DNA of 64,000 nt from Micromonospora rosaria. Its GTDB lineage: Bacteria; Actinomycetota; Actinomycetes; Mycobacteriales; Micromonosporaceae. Below, in pieces: positions 26,365-33,799 of this stretch. Location of the stretch: contig NZ_LRQV01000002.1 in NCBI RefSeq assembly GCF_001567585.1, positions 79,121 through 143,120 on the forward strand, given 5' to 3'. Made by a program: the position numbers and the translations under genes. How positions within the stretch are numbered: the stretch's first letter is position 1; every line of letters starts with the position of its first letter. A model generated the notes under the pieces. It had not been told where the DNA came from and ran no database searches. It saw only the letters and a program-made list of their open reading frames with translations.

Positions 26365-27063
26365 TCAGCGGTAGCCGGCTGTCCCCGTCCGCAGGGCCGG
26401 CCACTGCACGGGGTCGTGCCCGAAGACCAGCAGCGCGCCCTCCGCCCCGGCCAGGGCCACGAGCCGGGCGGTGCTGCGCCGGGTGTCCTCCTCGTGCAGG
26501 TCGAACGGCAGGATCGGCCGCTCCTGCGGGTCCGCCGCGATGCCCATCGGGATCGCGTCCCCGGCCAGCAGCACCGGCCCGTCACCGGGCAACCGGACCA
26601 GGACGGACTGGTGACCGGGTACGTGCCCGGACGTCTCGACCAGCTCGACGCCGGGCAGCAGGGTAGTGTCCCCGTCGACCAGGCGGTACCGCGCTCCGGG
26701 CACGTCCCAGCGGGGTCGGGTCCGGGCGATCCGGTCGATCCTGCCGGCCAGCGCGGCCTCGTGGTGCCGGCGCTGCACCACGAACTCGGCGTCGGGGAAG
26801 AGGGCGTGGTTGCCGGCGTGGTCCGGATCGAGATGGGTGCAGACCACCACGTGGATGTCCGCCGGCCGGAGGCCGAGCCCGTCGAGTACCCGGTCCACCC
26901 GCTCGTGCGGGGCGACCGTCAGCACACCGGCCGGGTCCGGGGCGTCGACCGGCGGCCCGGTGTCGACCAGCAGGTTCGTGCCGTCGTCGGCGCGGACCAG
27001 GTACCCCGGCACGGGCGCGTCGAGACCGGCGATCGTGCCCAGCCGCAGCAGGTGCAGCCTCAT
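26365..27063 (-). CDS. Metallo-beta-lactamase-fold hydrolase (lactonase/thioesterase-like)
   Basis: A 232-residue MBL-fold protein. Metal ligands visible are THLDPDHAGNH (an H-x-D-x-D-H form in which the usual second His is Asp), SGHVPGHQS, LLAGDAI and LVFGHDP. It begins RLHLLRLGTIAGLDAPVPGY, like AHL-lactonase-family proteins. Its ATG overlaps the TGA of the upstream flavin hydroxylase, so it is co-translated with a tailoring enzyme. Possible roles are hydrolysis of a lactone or thioester intermediate, or polyketide release as by fungal metallo-lactamase thioesterases. Quorum quenching is less likely in this context. The fold is certain, the substrate is not. Confidence 0.82.
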   Translation of the reverse strand: MRLHLLRLGTIAGLDAPVPGYLVRADDGTNLLVDTGPPVDAPDPAGVLTVAPHERVDRVLDGLGLRPADIHVVVCTHLDPDHAGNHALFPDAEFVVQRRHHEAALAGRIDRIARTRPRWDVPGARYRLVDGDTTLLPGVELVETSGHVPGHQSVLVRLPGDGPVLLAGDAIPMGIAADPQERPILPFDLHEEDTRRSTARLVALAGAEGALLVFGHDPVQWPALRTGTAGYR

Positions 27064-28691
27064 CGGGACCCGCCCCGGGACAGCACCCCGGTCAGAGCGT
27101 CGCGCAGGGCCTGCCCCGGGTCGGGCAGGGCGTCGGCCGCCGCCCGCCACGCGACGTGGCCGTCCGGCCGGACCAGCAGCACGAGCTGCGCGTCGGCGTA
27201 CGGCTGCGAGCCCACCGGGTCGTCCAGCAGCACGTCGGCGCCGATGCGGTGGACGGTCACCGGCAGGTCCAGATCCGCCGCGACGGCCGCCACGGTGTCG
27301 TCGACCGCGGCCTCCGCGCCGAGCACGACGGTCCAGCCCGCGCCGAACAACGACAGCACGGAGGCCGGCCGGCCGTCGAGGCGTACCGGCGCGTGGGGGG
27401 CCCGGGTGCCCGGCGTACCGTCGCAGTGGTCCACCCAGACCGGGTCCGCGTCGGCCGGGACGGCGGCGGTGTCCCCGCCGACCACCGCCGTCGAGCGGTA
27501 CCGCTGGCCGAAGTGGACGACCCGGTCCGGCAGGATCTCCGCCGAGCCCTCGAACTCCTCACCGAGCAGGACCGGCCGGTCCCGGGACCGCAGCACCGCC
27601 TGCTGCACCGTGGCGCGGGCCACCGGCAGCCGTTCCGACTCGTACGAGTCCAGCAGCTCCGCGCCGGCGACCCCACGCAGCACCCCGGCGAGCTTCCAGG
27701 CGAGGTTCACGGCGTCCTGGATCCCGGTGTTGGAGCCGAGGGCCCCGGTCGGAGGCATCACGTGCGCGGCGTCCCCGACGAAGAACACCGGCCCCCGCCG
27801 CAGCCGCGTCGCCCACCGTCCGGCCGCCTCCCAGGGCAGCACGCTCTGGATCTTGACGTCCAGGTCGGCGATGCCGGCCGCCGAGCGGACCAACGCCACG
27901 CACCGCTGCTCGGGGAAGTCCCGGGGGCTCTGCCCGCTCGCCGGGTCGTACATGACGTGCAGCAGCCAGTTGTCGGCGTTGTCGACCGGCACCAGCGCGC
28001 CCATGAGATCGGGGTTGACGACGTACGAGAGGATGAACCGCCGGTCGCCCAGCGGCGCCGCGAGGTCCGCCCGAAAGTGGATGTTGAGGTAGGTGGCGAG
28101 GGTGCCCTCGCCCTCGGTGCCGACCCCCCACCGCTGTCGCAGGGGGCTCTGCGGCCCGTCGGCGGCGACGAGGTAGCGGGCCCGGATCAGCCGCCGCTCC
28201 CCGGTGGCCCGGTCGAGCACCTCGGCCAGCACCCCGGAGTCGTCGACCGTCACGTCGACCAGCTCGGTGGCGAACCGGACGTCCGCGCCCAGCTCCACCG
28301 CCCGATCGCGCAGCACCGGCTCCAGTTCGTCCTGGTCGCACAGGCACCACCGGGCCGGGCTCAGGTCGGAGATGTCCACGTCGGTGTCCACGAAGTACGG
28401 TGCGTGCAACTCGCCGATGTCCTGGCCGGCCAGGCTCTCCATCGCCCGGATGCCCCGGTTGCCGGCCAGCGCCCGCCCGGACGGTGTCCCCCGCACCCGG
28501 CCGGAGATCCCCAGCACGTCGAACAGCTCCATGGTCCGGGCGTTCACCCCGCGCGCCCGCGGGTGCCTCGACGTCGTCTCGTGTCGCTCCACCAGCACCG
28601 GGGACGCTCCCCAGTGCGCCAGGAAGGCGGCCGTCGCGAGTCCGGCCAGCCCGCCGCCCACGATCAGCACCCCGGTCTCGTCCACCCGCAT
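27060..28691 (-). CDS. FAD-dependent polyketide hydroxylase (third copy)
   Basis: A 543-residue class A flavin monooxygenase. The chosen ATG at 28691 follows GAGAAGGAGAAACC; the frame continues upstream but only through a region with a large hairpin. Motifs: VLIVGGGLAGLATAAFLAH, RHPRARGVNARTMELF, LVAADGPQSPLR, FFVGDAAHVMPPTGALGS and NTGIQDAVNLAWKLAG, then a C-terminal thioredoxin-like domain. Like the other two flavoproteins of the window it belongs to the TcmG/RdmE class. The GSNTGIQDAVNLAWKL block is very close to that of the partial copy at the left edge (GANTGVQDAHNLAWKL). It is co-translated with the metallo-hydrolase. Confidence 0.92.
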   Translation of the reverse strand: MRVDETGVLIVGGGLAGLATAAFLAHWGASPVLVERHETTSRHPRARGVNARTMELFDVLGISGRVRGTPSGRALAGNRGIRAMESLAGQDIGELHAPYFVDTDVDISDLSPARWCLCDQDELEPVLRDRAVELGADVRFATELVDVTVDDSGVLAEVLDRATGERRLIRARYLVAADGPQSPLRQRWGVGTEGEGTLATYLNIHFRADLAAPLGDRRFILSYVVNPDLMGALVPVDNADNWLLHVMYDPASGQSPRDFPEQRCVALVRSAAGIADLDVKIQSVLPWEAAGRWATRLRRGPVFFVGDAAHVMPPTGALGSNTGIQDAVNLAWKLAGVLRGVAGAELLDSYESERLPVARATVQQAVLRSRDRPVLLGEEFEGSAEILPDRVVHFGQRYRSTAVVGGDTAAVPADADPVWVDHCDGTPGTRAPHAPVRLDGRPASVLSLFGAGWTVVLGAEAAVDDTVAAVAADLDLPVTVHRIGADVLLDDPVGSQPYADAQLVLLVRPDGHVAWRAAADALPDPGQALRDALTGVLSRGGSR

Positions 28692-28724
28692 CGGTTTCTC
28701 CTTCTCAGCGACGTACGCCACGAC

Positions 28725-28765
28725 CGGCCACGGCCACCGCGCGGGACCTCGGGTGGCCGTGGCCG
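28725..28765. promoter_or_regulatory. Long hairpin in the leader of the flavin hydroxylase gene
   Basis: A perfect 14-bp inverted repeat (28725-28738 and 28752-28765) closes a 13-nt loop, 34 bases upstream of the hydroxylase start codon on the minus strand. It is too far from any gene end to be a terminator. Possible roles are attenuation, transcript protection, or part of an operator in this divergent region. A downstream ribosome site stays outside the stem. Confidence 0.6.
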
Positions 28766-28936
28766 ACTGCATCGAGAAGCGGGAATGCCCGCGTGACCCA
28801 GGCTAGGGGCAGGACGGCGTACCGGACAAAGGCCCACCAGTCGCCCTCGACCACCCCGCGAGGCGGATCCGACCGCGTCTCGTGCCGCCGCACCAGCCCG
28901 GGTTGGTAGACCTGGGGCCGACCCAGGGGAGGCACC

Positions 28937-29701
28937 ATGTCGATGCTGCACGGCAAGCGCCTGTTGGTGACCGGTGTCCTGACCGAGTCGTCGATCGCGT
29001 TCCGCACCGCCCAGGTGGCCATCGCCGAGGGCGCGCAGGTCCTGCTGACCGGGTACGGCCGGATGGGCCTGGTGGAACGGATCGCCGCCCGGCTGCCGGG
29101 GACGCCACCCGTGCTGGAACTGGACGTCACCGACCCCGCGCACCTGGCGGGCCTCGCCGACCGGGTGCGCCGGTACGTCGACGGCCTCGACGGCGTCGTC
29201 CACGCCGTCGGCTTCGCGCCGAAGGAGGCGCTGGGCGGGCGGTTCCTCCGGACCGGCTGGGAGGACGTGGCCCGGACGGTGCACGTCTCGACGTACTCGC
29301 TCGCCTCGGTGACCACGGCGGCGTTGCCGCTGATGGGCGCCGGCGGCGCGGTCGTGGGGCTCACCTTCGACGCCACGGTGGCCTGGCCCGGGTACGACTG
29401 GATGGGCGTGGCCAAGGCCGGCCTGGAGTCGTGCGCGCGGTACCTCGCCCGGGACCTGGGGCCGCGCGGCATCCGGGTCAACCTCGTGGCGGCGGGCCCC
29501 CTGCGGACGGTGGCCGCGCGGAACATCCCCGGGTTCGGTGACTTCGAGGCGGTATGGAAGGACCGGGCGTGCCTGGAGTGGGACGTGACGGACACCGGGC
29601 CGGCGGCGCGGGCCTGCGTGGCGCTGCTGTCGGAGTGGTTCCCGGCCACGACCGGCGAGATCGTGCACGTCGACGGGGGTGTGCACGCGGTGGGGGCGTA
29701 G
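28937..29701 (+). CDS. FabI/InhA-like enoyl-ACP reductase
   Basis: A 254-residue SDR of the enoyl reductase class. VTGVLTESSIAF, LTGYGRM, ELDVTDP, GYDWMGVAKAGLES and NLVAAGPLRTVA align well with mycobacterial InhA (VSGIITDSSIAF, AYNWMTVAK, NLVAAGPIRTL). The catalytic pair is Tyr153 and Lys160, with Phe144 at the InhA Phe149 position. Two differences stand out: the HSIGF serine (InhA Ser94) is alanine (HAVGF, Ala90), and the substrate loop after AAGPLRTV is about ten residues shorter than in InhA, similar to E. coli FabI. It may supply a saturated starter with the KAS III, or be an inhibitor-resistant FabI. The SD is GGGGAGG. Confidence 0.88.
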   Translation: MSMLHGKRLLVTGVLTESSIAFRTAQVAIAEGAQVLLTGYGRMGLVERIAARLPGTPPVLELDVTDPAHLAGLADRVRRYVDGLDGVVHAVGFAPKEALGGRFLRTGWEDVARTVHVSTYSLASVTTAALPLMGAGGAVVGLTFDATVAWPGYDWMGVAKAGLESCARYLARDLGPRGIRVNLVAAGPLRTVAARNIPGFGDFEAVWKDRACLEWDVTDTGPAARACVALLSEWFPATTGEIVHVDGGVHAVGA

Positions 29702-29712
29702 GGCCGGGGTGC

Positions 29713-29745
29713 GGTGCCGCCGGTCGGACACCGACCGGCGGCACC
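29713..29745. terminator. Bidirectional hairpin terminator
   Basis: A perfect 15-bp stem (29713-29727 with 29731-29745) closes a 3-nt loop ACA, between the ends of the enoyl reductase gene (29701) and the convergent multicopper oxidase gene (29751). Position and strength fit a shared terminator. Confidence 0.9.
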
Positions 29746-29750
29746 TGCTG

Positions 29751-31313
29751 TCAGCGGACCACGAAGTTGGCCATCATCGCCATGTCCTCGTGTTCGAGGT
29801 TGTGGCAGTGCATGACGTACTTCCCCTTGTAGGGGCCGAACCGGGCGAGCACCCGGACGTTCTCGCCGCCGCGCAGGTCCACGGTGTCCTTCCAGCCACC
29901 GTCGGTGGGCAGCAGCGCCGGACCCCCCGTCCCGGACCGACCGAGGATCTTGAAGTGCACCAGGTGTACGTGGACCGGGTGGTGCGCGTCGGTGTTGAAC
30001 TCCCAGATCTCGCTGGTGCCGAGCTTCGGCTCCGCCACCGAGAAGTCCGGTGAGAAGAGCTTGCCGTTGATCACCCAGGTCTCGTGGCCGTTCTGCTTGC
30101 CGCCCCGACCGAAGGCGATCTTGCGGGTGGCCACCGCGTCGGCGGGGTCGAGCGCGTCGAACTCCGACATGTCCGACAGCCGGTCGGGGATCCGTGACTC
30201 GTCGCGTACCGTCTCGGTGACGGCGAACCGCATCACCTTGCCGAGTTTGCCGTCGTCGATCCGGTTGACCAGGTCGACGGTGGTGCCGGGCTTGAACTTC
30301 CCGAAGTCGACGACGACGTCGTACCGCTCCGACTGGGCGATGGGCAGCGTGTCCAGCGAGCGGGGCGCGCCGAGCAGGCCGCCGTCGCTGCCGATCTGCA
30401 CGAAGGACGGCCCGTCGGGCGCCGGGTCCAGCGCCAACTCGTAGCGCCGGGCGTTGGAGGCGTTGAGCAACCGCAGCCGGTACCGCGCCGCCGCCACCTC
30501 CATGACCGGCCAGGGCCGGCCGTTGACGAGGATGACGTCACCCAGCACGCCCTCGTGGTAGTCGTTGTCGACGCCGTGGTCGCCCATCAACGAGTCGTCC
30601 ACCGACGGGTACATCAGGGAGCCGTCCCGGTCGAACGACCGGTCGCAGATCATCAGCGGCACGTCCCGGTCACCGGACGGGAGCGGCAGGCTCTCCTCCT
30701 CGTCGTCGTGGACGAGATGGAAGCCGGCCAGGCCCCGCCACACCTGCGGGCCGGTGAAGTCCATCCGGTGGTCGTGGTACCAGAGCGTGGAGGCACGCTG
30801 CTCCAACGGGTAGTCGTACTCCCTCGACCCGGTGCTGGTGTCGCCGTGCCCCGCGTGGGGCCCGCCGCCGGCGCTGCCCCCCTCGGGGATGACGAGGTCG
30901 AGGGGGTAGCCGTCGTCGGCCGGCGGGGTGCGGCCACCGTGCAGGTGCACGACGAGCGGCACGGGCAGCCGGTTCGTGTGTCGGATCACGGTGCGCCGGC
31001 CGCTGCGCGAGACGATCGTCGGGCCGGGAAACGAGCCGTTGTAGCCCCAGATCGGGGTACGCAGGTTGGGCAGGATCCCCACCGACGCGGCGCGGGCGGT
31101 GATCTCGTAGTAGTCGGCCGAATCGGTGCGGCGCACCGGCTTGAGCACCGGCGGCAGCGTCAGCGCGACGCGGAACGGGTCGGGCACGTCCGCCTTGCTC
31201 TTGAGCACGCTGCCGGTGACGTCGGACGAGCAGCCGGCGGAGACAGCGGCCAGCGGGATCCCGAGCGCCGACAGGCCAGTCAGTTGCAGCAGACGACGAC
31301 GGTTGATTCGCAT
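29751..31313 (-). CDS. Tat-exported multicopper oxidase
   Basis: A 520-residue laccase-type oxidase. The start at 31313 gives a twin-arginine signal, MRINRRRLLQLTGLSALGIP followed by LAAVSAGCSS with a lipobox-like Cys. All four copper-binding blocks are present: VVHLHGG, LWYHDHRMDFT, HHPVHVHLVHFKIL and KYVMHCHNLEHEDMAMM, the last with the type 1 ligands and an axial Met. It resembles CotA/phenoxazinone-synthase-type enzymes. Such oxidases couple or oxidise phenols outside the membrane with O2. It converges on the enoyl reductase gene. It may oxidise or dimerise the exported polyphenol, or be an independent copper or phenol-handling enzyme at the cluster edge; membership in the pathway is uncertain. 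Confidence 0.92.
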   Translation of the reverse strand: MRINRRRLLQLTGLSALGIPLAAVSAGCSSDVTGSVLKSKADVPDPFRVALTLPPVLKPVRRTDSADYYEITARAASVGILPNLRTPIWGYNGSFPGPTIVSRSGRRTVIRHTNRLPVPLVVHLHGGRTPPADDGYPLDLVIPEGGSAGGGPHAGHGDTSTGSREYDYPLEQRASTLWYHDHRMDFTGPQVWRGLAGFHLVHDDEEESLPLPSGDRDVPLMICDRSFDRDGSLMYPSVDDSLMGDHGVDNDYHEGVLGDVILVNGRPWPVMEVAAARYRLRLLNASNARRYELALDPAPDGPSFVQIGSDGGLLGAPRSLDTLPIAQSERYDVVVDFGKFKPGTTVDLVNRIDDGKLGKVMRFAVTETVRDESRIPDRLSDMSEFDALDPADAVATRKIAFGRGGKQNGHETWVINGKLFSPDFSVAEPKLGTSEIWEFNTDAHHPVHVHLVHFKILGRSGTGGPALLPTDGGWKDTVDLRGGENVRVLARFGPYKGKYVMHCHNLEHEDMAMMANFVVR

Positions 31314-31812
31314 TCCTCTGATGCTAGGAACGAAAGGGGAATTTGCCGTCCGCCGGCCGGTGTACACCCTACGAAGCAGGAACGGCACGGGCGTTTGCGG
31401 CGCGTGGCGTACGCCCCCGGTGAGGATTGCTGGTAGTCACCTCCGGAAGGAGGCCTCGATCGGCTGCGAATCCGATCAGAACGCTGTATCTCGTGGGCAC
31501 GCAGGAACGGCAGCTCCGCACGGTGGAGCTGGCCGCCTCGCGGCTGAAGCCGTCCGGCGTCACCATCATCGAGACCTGCAGTCCGCTCGTTCCACCGGGA
31601 ACCGGTGGGACATGCGACGAAGGGACGCGGGTCGGAACGGTACGTGTCGGTCCACGGGATCGCAGGCCAGGACGCACCGCACGACGGCCGGTGACGGCAC
31701 CAGGTCGGTCGTCATCCCTCATCCCGGAGACGACACAAGAACCGTCTTAACAATTGACGCAAAAGTGCAGACTCATTGACAGTCATCATGTTTTTCCGAA
31801 GAATTGACGACC
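31314..31812. other. 499-bp region without a confident gene
   Basis: Between the oxidase and the next secreted protein. The left part should carry the oxidase promoter. Plus-strand bases of about 31475-31590 read as natural-looking protein (RTLYLVGTQERQLRTVELAA then SRLKPSGVTIIE), but with no plausible full-length gene around it and no family I recognise. This may be a gene remnant or chance. The right end holds a recognisable promoter (31776-31804). Confidence 0.4.
31776..31804 (+). promoter_or_regulatory. Sigma70-type promoter, likely leaderless transcript
   Basis: TTGACA at 31776-31781, a 17-bp spacer and AAGAAT at 31799-31804. Transcription would begin about seven bases later, at or next to the ATG at 31813, and no ribosome site is visible there. 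The mRNA is therefore probably leaderless. Confidence 0.6.
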
Positions 31813-32364
31813 ATGGGTTCTCTTCGGGCACGTGGACGACGTATGGCTGGACTTGTCGTGGCGGTGATCGCGACGACCGTCATGACGACCGGAGTCGCGG
31901 CACCGGCGACGGCCATGGCAGGGGCGCGAGGCGTCAGCCAGCCGCACGCCGTCACCGACAGCGGTTCGGGCACCGGATCACCGGACCGCCTGCTCCTCGC
32001 CGACACCGCGCCGCTCACCCGGTACTGGTGGCCGAGGAACGACCACATGACCTCGGTCTTCCACCCCGGCGGCGGCTACCAGGCCGAGTTCGTCCTCGGG
32101 CAGATCCACACCAGCTGGGCGGCCGGCACCCACCCGCTCTTTCAGTGCACGAAGGGATCCGACCGGTTCACCTCCCCCCAGTTCGACTGCGAGGGACGGT
32201 ATTCCCTCGGGCTGATCGGCTACGCGTACACCGCTCCGCCGGCAGCCCCCCACCGGGCGTTCTACCGGTGCCTCGTCCGCAGCAACGGGGAGCACTTCGA
32301 CTCCAACGACCCGAACTGCGAGGGCCAGCGGCCCGAGGGTGTGCTCGGCTACCTGCTCCTCTGA
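31813..32364 (+). CDS. Small secreted protein with two Cys-containing repeats (DUF5648-like)
   Basis: About 183 residues with an Arg-rich signal peptide (RARGRRMAGLVVAVIATTVM). The mature part has two copies of a repeat: HPLFQC...DRFTSPQFDCEG...GLIGYAY and RAFYRC...EHFDSNDPNCEG...GVLGYLL, each with two cysteines probably paired after export. The pattern (aromatic-Cys, H/R-F, D/N-CEG, G-x-x-GY) resembles DUF5648 carbohydrate-associated repeats of actinobacterial secreted proteins. A TTG nine bases upstream is an alternative start. The function is unknown; surface or substrate binding is a guess. It stands alone between the oxidase and a small membrane protein gene of opposite direction. Confidence 0.7.
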   Translation: MGSLRARGRRMAGLVVAVIATTVMTTGVAAPATAMAGARGVSQPHAVTDSGSGTGSPDRLLLADTAPLTRYWWPRNDHMTSVFHPGGGYQAEFVLGQIHTSWAAGTHPLFQCTKGSDRFTSPQFDCEGRYSLGLIGYAYTAPPAAPHRAFYRCLVRSNGEHFDSNDPNCEGQRPEGVLGYLLL

Positions 32365-32484
32365 CGGGCGCGGCGGCGGCCGGGATCCCGGAGCCGCACC
32401 GCCACCGGCGTCACCGGCGCACCGCCTCGACCAGGGTGGTGCGCCGGGCCGGCGACCGGCCGCCTCTGCGACCGGCGACCCGGG

Positions 32485-32829
32485 TCAGCGCGCCGGGGAC
32501 CGGTGCAGGCACAGGACGCTGCCGGAGGCGGCGTCGACCACGACCGTCACCCGGGCGGCTCCCGGCGTGGCGGACACCCTGCCGACCACCCGGGCGGGGG
32601 GCGGCTCGCAGGTCACGGCGGGACCGACCGGCGGTGGCCGTCGCGGTTCTCCCCCGAGCAGGCCCAGCCCCGCGACGGTCACGAGCACCAGGGCGGCACG
32701 CCGGTGACGGTGCCCCCGTGGCGGCGGTGCCGTGGCGGCCGGTGGGGTGTCCAGGTCGATGACCGGGGTCTCCTGCGGGGCCATGTCAGGAACCGTACGC
32801 GGCGCGGCCGGTGCCGCGCGCCGGGTCAC
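32485..32829 (-). CDS. Small single-pass membrane protein of unknown function
   Basis: A 114-residue protein from a GTG with GGTGGGAAG upstream. It has an N-terminal Pro/Thr-rich cytoplasmic part, a basic patch (RGHRHRRA), one hydrophobic helix (ALVLVTVAGLGLLGG) and an extracytoplasmic tail containing AVTCEPPPARVVGRVSATPG, ARVTVVVDAASGSVLC and a terminal HRSPAR. Two cysteines in the tail could form a disulfide. I do not recognise a family. An internal ATG at 32784 would shorten the N-terminus without changing the topology. Composition and third-position GC look coding, but expression is not assured. Confidence 0.45.
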   Translation of the reverse strand: MTRRAAPAAPRTVPDMAPQETPVIDLDTPPAATAPPPRGHRHRRAALVLVTVAGLGLLGGEPRRPPPVGPAVTCEPPPARVVGRVSATPGAARVTVVVDAASGSVLCLHRSPAR

Positions 32830-32884
32830 GGCTTCCCACCGTCACCCGGCGGTGCCGGCGTCACCACCGGTGACGTCGCCCCGG

Positions 32885-33538
32885 TCACGCCGCACCGATC
32901 GCCAGCGGACCCCGGGCGCCCGCACCGTCACGACCCCGGTCCGCCACCGGGTCACCGTCGCCGACCACGATCGGGCGGCGGCAGACGTACACCAGGGCGG
33001 GCGGCAGGTTGCTCCAGACGGTCCGGCTGATCACGACCTCCTCGAACCGGGAACGCAACGACCGCAGCAGCCGCCGGGCCGGCGGGGCGTACCGCGCGTG
33101 GACGTAGGCGAACGTCGTGAGGACGCCGCCGGGCTGCAGGACCGCGACCGCCTCCGACAGGATCTCGTGCTGGAGCTGGTGGTCGAACGCCGCCCAGGGC
33201 AGACCGCTGACGATGACGTCGACCGGGCCGACGCCGCGGTGCGCCAGCACGTCCCGCAGGACGGTGGCGTCCGCGTTCACCACCTCGACGGACGGATGGC
33301 GGGCCGCCAGCCGTTGCGCGAACCGCGCGTTGACCTCGACGGCGATGTGCCGGCCGCCGCCCGCCAGGCGTCGCTGGATGAGTTCGGTGAACGCGCCGGT
33401 GCCGGGCCCGAGCTCGACAACGGTGGGAGCGCCCGTCCGCGGCACCGCGGCCGTGGCCACCTCGGCCAACGCGGGCGAACTCGGCGCGACCGCGCCGACG
33501 GTCAGGGGGTTGCGCACGAACTCGAGGAAGAACGACAC
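32885..33538 (-). CDS. Class I SAM methyltransferase, phospholipid N-methyltransferase-like
   Basis: A 217-residue protein beginning MSFFLEFVRNPLTVGAVAPS. The first part, F-x-x-NP-x-x-x-GAV-x-PSS, is characteristic of PmtA/ornithine-lipid methyltransferase-type proteins. The SAM motif I is VVELGPGTGAFTELI, with HIAVEVNARFAQRL, VVNADATVL and VDVIVSGLPWAAF following. These enzymes transfer methyl groups to lipid head amines or related membrane substrates. The last 25 residues are a low-complexity tail. The gene is divergent from the XRE regulator at 33800. A link to polyketide methylation cannot be excluded but is not suggested by the family. Confidence 0.82.
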   Translation of the reverse strand: MSFFLEFVRNPLTVGAVAPSSPALAEVATAAVPRTGAPTVVELGPGTGAFTELIQRRLAGGGRHIAVEVNARFAQRLAARHPSVEVVNADATVLRDVLAHRGVGPVDVIVSGLPWAAFDHQLQHEILSEAVAVLQPGGVLTTFAYVHARYAPPARRLLRSLRSRFEEVVISRTVWSNLPPALVYVCRRPIVVGDGDPVADRGRDGAGARGPLAIGAA

Positions 33539-33799
33539 GGCTCAGCGCACCCCCGCGCCATGCGCTGCGTCGTCCGGCTGCCGGTGTGCCATCTGCGACT
33601 CCCCATCACTCACCGTCGGTGCCACCGTCGTGTCGGGCGGCGGTCCCAGGCTGCCCCAGGATCGGCGGAACATCCACGGTCTGTCGATCACAGGTTGAGC
33701 GGACCCGGTCGCGGGAAGGGGGGATCACCGATCCCTGGTTGTCCCTCACCGGCAGCGGTAGAACGGGGTCAGGGCCACCACGCGGCACAGGAGGCAGAC

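Noticed and set aside
33721..33735. GGGATCACCGATCCC palindrome upstream of the XRE gene
   Set aside because: Short arms and no second copy; too weak to list as a separate feature.
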